Shown: one piece after another, positions 26,257-35,661 of the stretch | Position numbering within the stretch: the stretch's first letter is position 1 | How the letters are laid out: each line of letters begins with the position of its first letter | Origin: Rhodococcus yananensis | GTDB lineage: Bacteria; Actinomycetota; Actinomycetes; Mycobacteriales; Mycobacteriaceae | Length of the DNA: 50,374 nucleotides | Assembly: GCF_020515525.1 (NCBI RefSeq) | Contig: NZ_JAIYEP010000027.1 | Location: forward strand, 1-50,374 | Direction of reading: 5' to 3' | Notes under the pieces: generated by a model | Told to the model about the DNA's origin: nothing | The model's database searches: none | The model's input: the letters and a program-made list of their open reading frames with translations, nothing else | Position numbers and translations under genes: made by a program

Positions 26257-27102
26257 CTAGCGGCTGAGAGTCTTCGTCAATCGGGTGCCGAAGTCGTCGT
26301 CGATCGATTCGAGATCGAGCATCGGTGACGACCCGGGGAACACCGTCTCGGGATCGGAGAAGTCCGCGTACGCCTTGTCGCCGGTGAGCCGGTGCAGCAG
26401 AAACCCGGTGAGCAGAGCCCTCGTACGTTGCTGGGTGCGGCGTTCGGCGCCACCGAATCCGAGTGCGCCGAGCAGACGACGTCCCTCGACCATCCCCTCG
26501 TCGTCGGCGTCGTCCACCATGCGGAGCGATGCGTCGCCGCCCCACGCGCGGGTGACGGCGACGGCGTCGCTGGTCATCGACCCCAGACTCTTCTCACCGA
26601 CGAGGACGAGACCGGGCGCGTCGATGCGTGCGGCCGCCGCCGATGCGGGCGGGGACGTCGGTGAGGGGTACAGGGCAGCGACGGCCGCGACCTCCCGTCG
26701 CGCTGCGGCGAGCACGGCCGCGCCGGCCCCCATGCCGTGCCCCACGAGAGCGAGGCGATGTGAGTGCACGCTGATACGGCCGGTGCCGAGACGCACACCG
26801 GTGCACACGTCGAGCGCGGTGAGCAGATCGGCGGACAATCCGATCGCCGACGGAACCGGGCCGCGTTCGGTGTCGGGTGCGGCCACCACGATGCCCCAGG
26901 ACGCGAGATGCTCGAACAACCCCGAATAGCGGGCGACGCCGGTCAGCCACCCGTGACCGAACGCCACGGCGGGCAGGTCGAAGCCCTCCGCGGGGGTGTG
27001 GACCACACCCGGGAGCCCGGCGAGCGCCAGGTCGCCTCGCAGCACGGTGTGCGGGCCGCGCAGGGTGAGCTTCTTGGCCAGGGATTTGGGGTTCGCCGCC
27101 AC
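26257..27102 (-). CDS. alpha/beta-hydrolase fold protein lacking the nucleophile Ser (Rv3438 position)
   Basis: A 281-aa protein resembling dienelactone-hydrolase / PET-hydrolase-type folds: VAFGHGWLTGV (oxyanion region), ASWGIVVAAPDTERG, and the nucleophile elbow ALVGHGMGAGAAV. The elbow has Gly123 where a Ser, Cys or Asp nucleophile is required (GxSxG), so it is probably not an active hydrolase. The start is GTG at 27102. It is convergent with the WXG-type gene and divergent from glmS. In M. tuberculosis the equivalent place holds Rv3438. Confidence 0.78.
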   Translation of the reverse strand: MAANPKSLAKKLTLRGPHTVLRGDLALAGLPGVVHTPAEGFDLPAVAFGHGWLTGVARYSGLFEHLASWGIVVAAPDTERGPVPSAIGLSADLLTALDVCTGVRLGTGRISVHSHRLALVGHGMGAGAAVLAAARREVAAVAALYPSPTSPPASAAAARIDAPGLVLVGEKSLGSMTSDAVAVTRAWGGDASLRMVDDADDEGMVEGRRLLGALGFGGAERRTQQRTRALLTGFLLHRLTGDKAYADFSDPETVFPGSSPMLDLESIDDDFGTRLTKTLSR

Positions 27103-27192
27103 GGCGTGAACGTTAGCCGATCCCCGCCGGGGGCGGGCGGGGGAGTGCGGGGCGCGCCGCGGCGATCACGCGTTCCCACGGGTGCCGGTGAG

Positions 27193-27223
27193 TTGCCTAC
27201 CACGCGTGGGCGGCAAGTACCCT
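27193..27223 (+). promoter_or_regulatory. glmS promoter, predicted leaderless
   Basis: TTGCCT (27193-27198), 19 nt, TACCCT (27218-27223), then 7 nt to the ATG at 27231. The start has no Shine-Dalgarno. The spacer contains the palindrome CCACGCGTGG (27200-27209), a possible operator. Confidence 0.55.
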
Positions 27224-27230
27224 GCTAACC

Positions 27231-29096
27231 ATGTGCGGAATCGTGGGGTATGTCGGGCATCGCAGTGCTCTCGACGTCGTGGTGGAGGCGCTGCGGCGGA
27301 TGGAGTACCGCGGGTACGACTCGGCCGGTATCGCCGTGCTCGACGGTGCGGGCGGGCTCGCAGTCGAACGCAAGGCCGGCCGGTTGGCGAACCTGGAGGC
27401 CGAACTCGACGAGGTCGGCCGGGAACGTTTCGCGGGCACCGCCGGGATGGGGCACACCCGCTGGGCCACCCACGGCCGGCCCACCGACCGCAACGCACAT
27501 CCGCACCGTGACTCGAGTGGCCGCGTCGCCGTCGTACACAACGGAATCATCGAGAACTTCGCGCCGCTACGCGTCGAACTCGAGAAGGCCGGGACCGATC
27601 TGGTGTCCGACACCGACACCGAGGTGGCCGTGCATCTCGTCGCCCGCGCCTACTCCGAGGGACCGACCGCGGGCGACTTCGTCGAGAGCGTGCGCGGTGT
27701 GCTGCGTCGACTCGAGGGTGCATTCACTCTGGTGTTCACCCACGCCGATCACCCGGGCACGATCGTCGCGGCCCGCCGTTCGACGCCGCTCGTCGTCGGT
27801 GTCGGAGACGGCGAGATGTTCGTGGCCTCGGACGTCGCGGCGTTCATCGAGTTCACGCGCAACGCGGTCGAACTGGACCAGGATCAGGTCGTGGTGATCA
27901 CGAAGGACTCCTACGAGGTCACCGACTTCGACGGCAACACCGGTGTGCCGACGCGGCCGTTCACGATCGACTGGGATCTCGCCGCCGCCGAGAAGGGCGG
28001 TCACGACTATTTCATGCTCAAGGAGATCGAGGAGCAGCCCGCCGCGGTCGCCGACACGCTGCGCGGCCATTTCGTCGACGGCCGGATCGTCCTCGACGAA
28101 CAGCGCCTGTCCGATCAGGAACTCCGCGACATCGACAAGGTGTTCGTGGTCGCGTGTGGCAGTTCGTATCATTCCGGGCTGGTCGCCAAGTACGCGATCG
28201 AGCACTGGACGAGACTTCCCGTCGAGGTGGAACTCGCATCCGAGTTCCGTTACCGGGATCCGGTGCTCGACCGGTCGACGCTGGTCGTCGCGATCTCCCA
28301 GTCCGGGGAGACCGCCGACACCCTCGAGGCGGTCCGTCACGCCAAGGACCAGAAGGCCCGGGTGCTCGCGGTGTGCAACACCAACGGTGCTCAGATTCCC
28401 CGTGAGGCGGACGCGGTGCTCTACACCCGAACCGGCCCCGAGATCGGGGTTGCCTCCACGAAAGCGTTCCTCGCGCAGATGGCGGCCAATCTGCTGGTCG
28501 GGTTGGCGTTGGCGCAGGCCCGCGGTACCAAGTATCCCGACGAGGTGGCCCGCGAGTACGAGGATCTCGCCGCGATGCCCGACAAGATCGAACGGCTGCT
28601 CACCGGAATGGACCCGGTCCGCGCCCTCGCCCGGTCGCTCGCGTCGTCGCCGGCCGTCCTGTTCCTGGGGCGTCACGTCGGCTATCCCGTCGCGCTCGAA
28701 GGCGCACTCAAGCTCAAGGAACTCGCCTACATGCACGCCGAGGGTTTCGCGGCGGGAGAACTGAAGCACGGGCCGATCGCGTTGATCGAGGACGGACTGC
28801 CGGTGATCGTGGTGATGCCGTCTCCGAAGGGCCGCGCCGTGCTGCACAGCAAACTCCTGAGCAACATCCGCGAGATCCAGGCGCGCGGTGCCGTCACCGT
28901 CGTCATCGCCGAGGAGGGGGACGAGACGGTGCGGCCGTTCGCCGATCATCTCGTCGAGATCCCCAGCTCGCCGTCGCTGCTGCAACCGTTGCTGTCGACG
29001 GTGCCGCTGCAGGTGTTCGCCGCGGAGGTCGCGCAGCAACGCGGCTACGACGTCGACAAGCCGCGGAACCTCGCGAAGTCGGTCACGGTCGAATAG
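27231..29096 (+). CDS. glmS: glutamine--fructose-6-phosphate aminotransferase (isomerizing)
   Basis: GlmS makes glucosamine-6-phosphate from fructose-6-phosphate and glutamine, the first step of amino-sugar synthesis. The 621-aa protein begins MCGIVGYVGHRSALDVV with the catalytic Cys2, followed by the glutaminase domain (GMGHTRWATHGRPTDRNAHPH, HNGIIENF), two SIS sugar-isomerase domains (VACGSSYHSGLVAKYAIE, SQSGETADTLEA, SKAFLAQMAAN type) and the C-terminal DKPRNLAKSVTVE. The mRNA is predicted to be leaderless; I found no glmS ribozyme upstream. Confidence 0.97.
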   Translation: MCGIVGYVGHRSALDVVVEALRRMEYRGYDSAGIAVLDGAGGLAVERKAGRLANLEAELDEVGRERFAGTAGMGHTRWATHGRPTDRNAHPHRDSSGRVAVVHNGIIENFAPLRVELEKAGTDLVSDTDTEVAVHLVARAYSEGPTAGDFVESVRGVLRRLEGAFTLVFTHADHPGTIVAARRSTPLVVGVGDGEMFVASDVAAFIEFTRNAVELDQDQVVVITKDSYEVTDFDGNTGVPTRPFTIDWDLAAAEKGGHDYFMLKEIEEQPAAVADTLRGHFVDGRIVLDEQRLSDQELRDIDKVFVVACGSSYHSGLVAKYAIEHWTRLPVEVELASEFRYRDPVLDRSTLVVAISQSGETADTLEAVRHAKDQKARVLAVCNTNGAQIPREADAVLYTRTGPEIGVASTKAFLAQMAANLLVGLALAQARGTKYPDEVAREYEDLAAMPDKIERLLTGMDPVRALARSLASSPAVLFLGRHVGYPVALEGALKLKELAYMHAEGFAAGELKHGPIALIEDGLPVIVVMPSPKGRAVLHSKLLSNIREIQARGAVTVVIAEEGDETVRPFADHLVEIPSSPSLLQPLLSTVPLQVFAAEVAQQRGYDVDKPRNLAKSVTVE

Positions 29097-29145
29097 GAAC
29101 GGCGACCGCGCGACGGCACTCGCGCGGGAACAGGCGGGAGGCCCG

Positions 29146-30585
29146 ATGCGCAGCTACCACCGGTCCGACCGGGTCCGCGCCGCGGAGGCACCACTGCTCG
29201 CGGCGTTGCCCGACGGCACCCTCATGCGCCGCGCGGCGTACGGACTGGCGCGGGTGGTCGCGACGGAACTGGCCGCCCGCACCGGCGCGGTCGCGGGTCG
29301 GCGGGTGAGCCTGCTCGTCGGATCCGGCGACAACGGCGGCGACGCGTTGTGGGCGGGCGTGTTCCTCCGTCGACGCGGTGTCGCTGTCACCGCGCTGCTG
29401 CTCGATCCCGACCGGGCGCATCCCGCAGGTCTCGCGGCACTGCGTGCGGCAGGGGGACGGGTGCGAACAGCGACCGCCGGGAACCTCGGTGATCCCGACC
29501 TCGTGCTCGACGGCATCGTCGGGATCTCCGGCCGCGGCGCCCTGCGTCCCGCGGCGGCCGCGATCGTCGACGAGATCACCGCGCCGATCGTCGCGGTGGA
29601 CACCCCGAGCGGTGTCGACCCGGACACCGGTGCCGTCGACGGCCCCGCGGTCACCGCGACCGTGACCGTCGCCTTCGGGGCTCTCAAACCGGTCCACGCG
29701 CTCGCCGCGGCGCGCTGCGGACGCATCGAGCTCGTCGACATCGGCCTCGACCTGCGGGAATCGGATCTGGTCGCCGCCGAACCCGCCGAGATCGGCGCGA
29801 TCTGGCCGACCCCCGGCCCCGACGACGACAAGTACAGTCAGGGCGTCGTCGGTGTCGTCGCGGGCAGCGCCACCTACCCGGGGGCGGGTGTGCTCTGCAC
29901 CGGCGCCGCGGTCGCGGCGACGTCCGGCATGGTGCGGTACGCGGGAACGGCTGCGGCGGAGGTGCTCGCTCGTCACCCCGAGGTGGTGGCCGCGACCTCG
30001 TTCGCCGCGGCCGGTCGCGCCCAGGCGTGGGTCGTCGGGCCCGGCGGGGGCACCGATCCGGCCGCAGCCCGAACCCTCGCCGCGGTGCTCGCCACGGACC
30101 TGCCCGTCCTCGTCGACGCCGACGGTCTGTCGCTGCTCGCCCGCGATCCCTCGCCGGTCCGCGGTCGCAGCGCTCCGACGCTGCTCACACCGCATGCCGG
30201 CGAATTCGCGCGCCTGACCGGGCGAGCGCCGGGACCCGACCGGCTCGCCGCGGTGCGGCAACTCGCCGCGGATTGGGGGGTGCACGTGCTGCTCAAGGGC
30301 CGCGCGACCCTGATCGCCCGCCCGGACGGCCACGTGTTCGTCAACGATGCCGGCGGATCCTGGGCGTCGACGGCCGGTGCCGGTGATCTGCTGGCGGGCA
30401 TCGTGGGCGCGTTGATGTCCTCGGGGATGCCGGTGGATCTCGCGGCTGCGGCGGGGGCACGGGCGCACGCACTCGCGGCGAATCTCGCCGCACACGACGG
30501 TAACGCGGCAGCCCCGGTATCGGCGAGCGCGATCCTCGCGCAGCTCCGCGCCGCCGTCCGGGCACTGCGTGCCCACGGATCCTGA
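29146..30585 (+). CDS. nnr: bifunctional NAD(P)H-hydrate epimerase / dehydratase
   Basis: Repairs hydrated NADH and NADPH: the epimerase interconverts R and S forms and the dehydratase restores the coenzyme using ADP or ATP. The 479-aa fusion carries the NnrE part (residues 1-215; GSGDNGGDALWAG, VLDGIVGISGRG, VDTPSGVDPDTG) and the NnrD carbohydrate-kinase-like part (about 220-479; TPHAGEFARLTG, HVLLKGRATLIARPDG, GAGDLLAGIVGAL). GGGAGG lies 4 nt before the ATG at 29146. It is 49 nt after glmS and probably co-transcribed, as is common in mycobacteria. Confidence 0.95.
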   Translation: MRSYHRSDRVRAAEAPLLAALPDGTLMRRAAYGLARVVATELAARTGAVAGRRVSLLVGSGDNGGDALWAGVFLRRRGVAVTALLLDPDRAHPAGLAALRAAGGRVRTATAGNLGDPDLVLDGIVGISGRGALRPAAAAIVDEITAPIVAVDTPSGVDPDTGAVDGPAVTATVTVAFGALKPVHALAAARCGRIELVDIGLDLRESDLVAAEPAEIGAIWPTPGPDDDKYSQGVVGVVAGSATYPGAGVLCTGAAVAATSGMVRYAGTAAAEVLARHPEVVAATSFAAAGRAQAWVVGPGGGTDPAAARTLAAVLATDLPVLVDADGLSLLARDPSPVRGRSAPTLLTPHAGEFARLTGRAPGPDRLAAVRQLAADWGVHVLLKGRATLIARPDGHVFVNDAGGSWASTAGAGDLLAGIVGALMSSGMPVDLAAAAGARAHALAANLAAHDGNAAAPVSASAILAQLRAAVRALRAHGS

Positions 30586-30698
30586 TCGGTTCCCAGGAGC
30601 CTGCCTGTCCTGACGAGACACCGGGTGCCGCATCTCGTCGACGGTGACCACCGTCCCGGTATGCCCGAATCGTGACCGGACACACCCCACCACCTCGT

Positions 30699-30725
30699 CC
30701 GCGCCGCTGGGCGCGGTGGCAGGAT
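30699..30725 (+). promoter_or_regulatory. alr upstream hairpin and -10 candidate
   Basis: CCGCGCC-GCTG-GGCGCGG (30699-30716) is followed by CAGGAT (30720-30725) and then 8 nt to the alr GTG. CAGGAT departs from TANNNT at its first base. No Shine-Dalgarno precedes the GTG, so a leaderless mRNA is possible. Confidence 0.35.
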
Positions 30726-30733
30726 CGATTCAC

Positions 30734-31915
30734 GTGACCACCGTCCAACGCACCGAGAACCAGTCCCGCCGCTCCCTTCCCCAGGCAGAGGCGGTGATCG
30801 ATCTGGATGCGGTCGCCGACAACGTCCGCCGTCTCCGCGAGTACGCAGGTGATGCCGCGGTGATGGCCGTGGTCAAGGCGGACGCCTACAACCACGGTGC
30901 GGTCCCGGTCGCGCGCGCGGCCGTCGCCGCCGGCGCCCGCGAACTCGGTGTGACGACCCTCTCCGAGGCCCTGACCCTGCGGGCAGCGGGCATCGACGTG
31001 CCCGTGCTGTCGTGGTTGCACACCGTCGACGCCGACTTCGCACCGGCGATCGCCGCGGGCGTCGAACTCGGTGTGTCGTCACCGCGGCATCTCGCCGCGA
31101 TCGTCGACGCGGCGAGGCAGGTCGGAACCACCGCGACGGTCAGCGCGAAGATCGACACGGGTCTGAACCGCAACGGGCTCGCACCCGACGAATGGCCGGT
31201 GTTCCTGCGCGAGCTGGGCCGGGCACAGGCGGAAGGCGCGGTGCGGTTGCGCGGTGCCTTCTCGCACCTCGCGCGCGCCGATGAACTCGGCCACCCGGAG
31301 ACCGACGCGCAACGCGACCGGTTCGTCGAGGCGGTGGCCGATCTGCGTCGCAACGGCACAGCACCGGAGATCGTCCACATCGCGAATTCCGCGGCCACCC
31401 TCACCCGCCCTGACCTGCGATTCGACATGGTTCGCCCCGGAATCGCGATGTACGGGTTGACGCCGATCCCGGAAGAGGGCGATTTCGGATTCCGGCCGGC
31501 GATGACATTGCGGACGAGGGTGATTCTGGTGAAGAAGGTGACGGCAGGTTCCGGAGTGTCGTACGGGCACCGTTGGACGGCCCCGCGCGACACCGTGGTC
31601 GCGTTGCTGCCCATGGGATACGCGGACGGGATCCGTCGCAACCTCAGCGGCCGCATCGAGGTGCAGTTGGGTGGACGTCGCCGCCCCCAGGTCGGTCGGA
31701 TCTGCATGGACCAGGTGGTCGTCGATCTCGGACCGGACGGTGACGGAGTAAAGGAGGGCGACGAAGCGTTGTTCTTCGGTGACGGTCGCCGCGGCGAACC
31801 CGGCGCCCAGGACTGGGCGGACCTGCTCGACACGATCAACTACGAGGTCGTCACCGGGATCGGAGGACGGACCGTACGCACGTATGTCGGCGGAGAAGGA
31901 GGCGAGTTGCGATGA
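30734..31915 (+). CDS. alr: alanine racemase
   Basis: Alanine racemase makes D-alanine for peptidoglycan using PLP. The 393-aa protein has the PLP lysine K48 (AVVKADAYNHG) at the start of the TIM-barrel domain and the second catalytic base Y277 (GSGVSYGHRW), with GYADG and GRICMDQ in the C-terminal domain. The GTG at 30734 fits the expected start; upstream GTG 30644 would add 30 unrelated residues. The stop overlaps the next gene in ATGA form. Confidence 0.96.
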   Translation: MTTVQRTENQSRRSLPQAEAVIDLDAVADNVRRLREYAGDAAVMAVVKADAYNHGAVPVARAAVAAGARELGVTTLSEALTLRAAGIDVPVLSWLHTVDADFAPAIAAGVELGVSSPRHLAAIVDAARQVGTTATVSAKIDTGLNRNGLAPDEWPVFLRELGRAQAEGAVRLRGAFSHLARADELGHPETDAQRDRFVEAVADLRRNGTAPEIVHIANSAATLTRPDLRFDMVRPGIAMYGLTPIPEEGDFGFRPAMTLRTRVILVKKVTAGSGVSYGHRWTAPRDTVVALLPMGYADGIRRNLSGRIEVQLGGRRRPQVGRICMDQVVVDLGPDGDGVKEGDEALFFGDGRRGEPGAQDWADLLDTINYEVVTGIGGRTVRTYVGGEGGELR

Positions 31916-32970
31916 CGATCCTCGGCCGGATGGGCATGCTGGGCACGAGCCTGATGACACTGGCGTCCTCCGCCGGGCTGTACGCGGTGCGCAGCGCCGG
32001 GATGCCGCCGGTGGAGCGCTACGTCGACGAGGATTTCGACGACATCCTGCGCCTACCCGTCCGCACGGTCCTCACCGACGACGGCGTACCGCTGACCGTC
32101 CGCGAATCCGGGCCGCGGACCGCGCCCCTGACCGTGATCTTCGTTCACGGCTACTGCCTGCGCATGCAGTCCTGGCACCTGCAGTACCGGCACCTGGTGG
32201 AACGCTGGGGTGGCGACGTGCGCACGGTGTTCTACGACCAGCGGGGGCACGGCGAATCCGGGATGCCCCGCTCCGCGTCGTGCACGATCGCGCAACTGGG
32301 CCGCGACCTGGGCCGGGTCGTGGACGAGACCGCGCCGCGCGGCCCCGTCGTCGTGGTCGGCCATTCGATGGGCGGGATGACCTCGATCGCGCTCGCTGCG
32401 CAGCGCCCCGATCTCTTCGACTCGCGGATCGTCGGCGTCGGGCTGTTGTCGACGACCGCGGCGGGACTCAGCCGCACCGGAATCGGCCGCAACCTCGACA
32501 ACCCCGTCATCGATGCGTTCCGGTTCGCGGCACGCACGGCCCCCGGATTCGTGCAGTCCGCGCGGGGCATGGCCCGCGCCGTCGTGTCGCCGATCCTGCG
32601 GGCGGCGTCCTACGGCACCGTGGTCAGTCCCCGCCTCGTCGACCTGTCGAATCGCATGCTCGACGAGACATCCGTACTCACCATCGTGAACTTCCTGCGC
32701 ACACTCGAGCTGCACGACGAGTCGGCCGCACTACCGGTGCTGGGGACGGTGCCCACACTGGTGCTGTGCGGTGACGCCGACATGGTCATTCCGTTCTCGA
32801 GCTCGGAAGAACTCGCCGCGGCGTTGCCCGGATGCGAGTTGAAGGCGGTGCGCGGTGCCGGGCACCTCGTGCAGTTCGAGTTCCCCGAGGTGGTCGACCG
32901 CGCGATCGACCGGCTCATCCAGCGCGGTTTCGCACACGACGTAGCGACGAGGCGGGCGGCCATTGTCTGA
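31912..32970 (+). CDS. alpha/beta-fold hydrolase
   Basis: A 352-aa serine hydrolase of unknown substrate, in the Rv3422c-region operon between alr and tsaE. The fold signatures are HGYC (oxyanion), FYDQRGHGES, the nucleophile elbow VVVGHSMGG (Ser152), an acid in LCGDADMVIPF and a histidine in GAGHLVQFEFP, so the triad is complete. The N-terminus (residues 5-27, MGMLGTSLMTLASSAGLYAV) is hydrophobic and may be a membrane anchor or signal segment. The ATG overlaps the alr stop, and its own stop overlaps tsaE by 8 nt. Confidence 0.88.
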   Translation: MTILGRMGMLGTSLMTLASSAGLYAVRSAGMPPVERYVDEDFDDILRLPVRTVLTDDGVPLTVRESGPRTAPLTVIFVHGYCLRMQSWHLQYRHLVERWGGDVRTVFYDQRGHGESGMPRSASCTIAQLGRDLGRVVDETAPRGPVVVVGHSMGGMTSIALAAQRPDLFDSRIVGVGLLSTTAAGLSRTGIGRNLDNPVIDAFRFAARTAPGFVQSARGMARAVVSPILRAASYGTVVSPRLVDLSNRMLDETSVLTIVNFLRTLELHDESAALPVLGTVPTLVLCGDADMVIPFSSSEELAAALPGCELKAVRGAGHLVQFEFPEVVDRAIDRLIQRGFAHDVATRRAAIV

Positions 32971-33424
32971 CGACCGGCACATCGAACTCCCCACCGTCGA
33001 GGACACCGAGGCGTTCGGTCGGCAACTCGCGGCAGACCTGCGGGCCGGCGACCTCGTCGTGCTCGACGGGCCGCTCGGCGCCGGCAAGACGGCGTTGACC
33101 CGCGGGATCGCCGCGGGTCTGGGTGTGCTGGGCAGGGTGACGTCCCCGACGTTCGTGATCGCCCGCGAGCACCGGCCCGGCGTCCGGGAGGGATCGGAGC
33201 CCGTCGGGCTGGTGCACGTCGACGCGTACCGCCTCGGACACGGCCCGAACGCGCTCGACGAACTCGACGCGCTCGACCTCGACACCGATCTGACCGCGGC
33301 GGTCGTCGTCGTCGAGTGGGGCGAAGGACTCGTCGAGACCCTCACCGATCGCCACCTGCGGGTGCGCCTGCGCCGCGATCCCGAGTCCGACGTGCGCCGG
33401 GCGGACTGGGCCTGGATCGGCTGA
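32963..33424 (+). CDS. tsaE: tRNA t6A37 synthesis ATPase TsaE
   Basis: TsaE is the ATPase that works with TsaB and TsaD to make N6-threonylcarbamoyladenosine at tRNA position 37. The 153-aa protein has the Walker A GPLGAGKTALTRG (about residues 41-53), SPTFVIAREH, HVDAYRL and the C-terminal VVVVEWGEGL. The only in-frame start is TTG at 32963, overlapping the hydrolase stop by 8 nt. tsaE, tsaB, rimI and tsaD form one set. Confidence 0.93.
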   Translation: MSDDRHIELPTVEDTEAFGRQLAADLRAGDLVVLDGPLGAGKTALTRGIAAGLGVLGRVTSPTFVIAREHRPGVREGSEPVGLVHVDAYRLGHGPNALDELDALDLDTDLTAAVVVVEWGEGLVETLTDRHLRVRLRRDPESDVRRADWAWIG

Positions 33425-33439
33425 TCCCGGGGCGCGGAG

Positions 33440-33445
33440 TACCCT
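33440..33445 (+). promoter_or_regulatory. -10 element before tsaB, predicted leaderless start
   Basis: TACCCT followed by 8 nt and the GTG at 33454. There is no Shine-Dalgarno. It would allow tsaB-rimI-tsaD to be transcribed separately from the alr-tsaE operon. Confidence 0.45.
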
Positions 33446-33453
33446 GGTACATC

Positions 33454-34131
33454 GTGCTCGTGCTCGCCGTCGATACCTCCACGCCCGTCGTGACCTCCGG
33501 TCTCGTCCGACTCGACGTCGCAGGGGGCGCCGAGGGGCGCTCCGGCCTCGACACGGTGGCCGCGCGCGTCACCGACAACCCGCGGGCCCACGCCGAGGTC
33601 CTCACCCCGCAGATCCTCGAGTGCCTCGCCGAGGCCGGATGCGGCCCCGCCGATCTCGACGCCGTCGTCGTGGGGGTGGGTCCCGGACCGTTCACCGGAC
33701 TGCGCGTGGGGATGGCGACCGCCGCGGCGTTCGGCGATGCCCTGGGTGTGCCGGTGCACGGAGTGTGCAGCCTCGATGCGATCGCCGCCGACGTGCGCGC
33801 CGCCGCGCCCGACGACGCGAACCTGCTCGTCGTCACGGATGCCCGGCGGCGCGAGGTGTACTTCGCCCGTTACGTCGGCGACATCCGCGTCGAGGGACCG
33901 GACGTGCGCAGACCCGCCGACGTTCCCGCGGCGCCGTCGACGCGGGTCGCGGGATCACCCGTGCATGCCGCGCTGTTCGAGCTTCCGTCCGTCGCAGTGC
34001 ACACCCCCACCCCCGCGGGGCTCGTGGAGGTGGCCGCCGATGCGCTGCGTTCCGGTGTCGCGCCCGATCCGCTCGTGCCCCTGTACCTGCGCCGCCCGGA
34101 TGCGGTCGAGACCGCGGATCGTCGCAGGTGA
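33454..34131 (+). CDS. tsaB: tRNA t6A37 synthesis protein TsaB
   Basis: TsaB is an actin/ASKHA-fold scaffold that dimerises with TsaD in the t6A complex. The 225-aa product begins MLVLAVDTSTPVVTSGLV and has the family segment VVGVGPGPFTGLRVGMATA. The GTG at 33454 is chosen; a second GTG two codons later is possible. The stop overlaps rimI (GTGA). Confidence 0.93.
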   Translation: MLVLAVDTSTPVVTSGLVRLDVAGGAEGRSGLDTVAARVTDNPRAHAEVLTPQILECLAEAGCGPADLDAVVVGVGPGPFTGLRVGMATAAAFGDALGVPVHGVCSLDAIAADVRAAAPDDANLLVVTDARRREVYFARYVGDIRVEGPDVRRPADVPAAPSTRVAGSPVHAALFELPSVAVHTPTPAGLVEVAADALRSGVAPDPLVPLYLRRPDAVETADRRR

Positions 34132-34607
34132 ACGTGCATCTCACCGCGCTTCGGGCCGACGACGCCGACAGGTGCGCCGAGCTCGAACGGGTGCTCTTCC
34201 CCGGCGACGACCCGTGGAGTGCCGATGCCTTCCGGTCGGAGCTGGCGTCGCCGCACAACCACTACGTCGCTGCCCGTGACGAGGCGGGCACGCTGGTCGG
34301 ATACGCGGGACTCGCGCGTCTGGGTACGGGTATCGATCCGGAGTCCGAGGTCCACACGATCGGTGTCGACCCGGCGGTGCGGCGCCGGGGTGTCGGCGGA
34401 ATGCTGCTGGGCGAGTTGCTGAGCGTTGCGGACCGGTGGGGTGGACCGGTGTTCCTCGAGGTGCGCACCGACAACGACGCGGCGATCGGTCTCTATCGGC
34501 GAGAGGGTTTCGAGATCGTCGGAACCAGGAAGCGTTACTACCAGCCGAGCGGGGCGGATGCATTCACGATGCGCCGCCCGGATCGGCGAGAGGAGCCACG
34601 GCCGTGA
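34128..34607 (+). CDS. rimI: ribosomal protein bS18 N-acetyltransferase RimI
   Basis: RimI acetylates the alpha-amino group of S18. The 159-aa GNAT protein has the acetyl-CoA loop [18 protein letters not shown] and the C-terminal motif [33 protein letters not shown]. In actinobacteria it is commonly linked with tsaB and tsaD, as here. The start is GTG in a GTGA overlap, and its stop overlaps tsaD in the same way. Confidence 0.92.
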   Translation: MNVHLTALRADDADRCAELERVLFPGDDPWSADAFRSELASPHNHYVAARDEAGTLVGYAGLARLGTGIDPESEVHTIGVDPAVRRRGVGGMLLGELLSVADRWGGPVFLEVRTDNDAAIGLYRREGFEIVGTRKRYYQPSGADAFTMRRPDRREEPRP

Positions 34608-35650
34608 ACGCTGCGCCCATCGTGATGGGTATCGAGAGTTCGTGCGACGAGACGGGTGTCGGGATCGTCCGCCGGCTCGAGGACGGCTCCCTGGAACTGC
34701 TCGCCGACGAGGTGGCATCGAGCGTCGACGAACACGCCCGGTTCGGTGGGGTGGTCCCCGAGATCGCGTCGCGTGCGCATCTCGAGGCGATGGTGCCGAC
34801 GATGCGCCGCGCACTGGCGTCCGCGGGAGTCGACAAGCCGGACGCCGTGTGTGTGACGATCGGTCCGGGTCTCGCCGGGGCGCTGCTCGTCGGGACGGCA
34901 GCCGCCAAGGCGTACGCCGCGGCCTGGGACGTTCCGTTCTACGCGATCAATCATCTGGCGGGGCACGTCGCGGTCGACACCCTCGAGCACGGACCGATGC
35001 CGCCGTGTGTGGCGCTGCTGGTCTCCGGTGGGCACACGCACCTGCTGCACGTCGAGGACATCGGCGGTCCGATCGTCGAACTCGGTACCACCGTCGACGA
35101 CGCCGCCGGTGAGGCGTTCGACAAGGTTGCGCGTCTGCTCGGCCTGGGATACCCGGGTGGGCCGGAGATCGACCGTATCGCGCGGGAGGGGGACCGCACC
35201 GCGGTGGTGTTCCCGCGGGGGATGACGGGGCCGCGCGACGCCCGCCACGACTTCTCGTTCTCGGGCCTGAAGACTGCCGTGGCACGCTTCGTCGAGGCCC
35301 GCGAGCGGGCGGGGGAACCGGTGTCCGTCGCGGACGTGGCCGCCGGGTTCCAGGAAGCGGTCGCCGACGTGCTCACGATGAAGGCGGTGCGCGCGGCCCG
35401 CGATCTCGGTGTTCGGACGTTGGTTCTCGGCGGTGGCGCGACCGCGAATTCGCGGCTGCGTGAACTCGCCGAGGAACGGTGCGCCGAGGCGGGGATCACG
35501 CTGCGGGTGCCCCGCCGCCGGTTGTGCACCGACAACGGGGTGATGATCGCGGCCCTCGGAGCACACCTCATCGCGGGTGGGGCGCAGCCGTCACCGCTCA
35601 CGGCGGGAACGGATCCCGGGCTGCCGGTGTCGATTCCGCAGGTGATCTGA
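34604..35650 (+). CDS. tsaD: tRNA t6A37 threonylcarbamoyltransferase TsaD
   Basis: TsaD transfers the threonylcarbamoyl group from its AMP adduct to A37 of tRNAs reading ANN codons. The 348-aa ASKHA-fold protein has [14 protein letters not shown] (residues 9-22), the metal-binding HxxxH at H117 and H121 (INHLAGH), VSGGHTHLL, the substrate loop around [10 protein letters not shown] and [11 protein letters not shown] with the acidic [12 protein letters not shown]. The start GTG overlaps the rimI stop. Eleven nt separate its end from the convergent Hsp70-like gene. Confidence 0.96.
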   Translation: MNAAPIVMGIESSCDETGVGIVRRLEDGSLELLADEVASSVDEHARFGGVVPEIASRAHLEAMVPTMRRALASAGVDKPDAVCVTIGPGLAGALLVGTAAAKAYAAAWDVPFYAINHLAGHVAVDTLEHGPMPPCVALLVSGGHTHLLHVEDIGGPIVELGTTVDDAAGEAFDKVARLLGLGYPGGPEIDRIAREGDRTAVVFPRGMTGPRDARHDFSFSGLKTAVARFVEARERAGEPVSVADVAAGFQEAVADVLTMKAVRAARDLGVRTLVLGGGATANSRLRELAEERCAEAGITLRVPRRRLCTDNGVMIAALGAHLIAGGAQPSPLTAGTDPGLPVSIPQVI

Positions 35651-35661
35651 CCGGGGTCGGA

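Noticed and set aside
27100-27230. glmS ribozyme or amino-sugar riboswitch before glmS
   Set aside because: No pseudoknot-like pattern; the -10 element lies seven nt before the start, leaving no room for a leader.
30644-30746. 13-bp direct repeat GTGACCACCGTCC at 30644 and 30734 before alr
   Set aside because: The second copy is the alr start itself; two short copies in high-GC DNA with no symmetry do not support a regulatory site.
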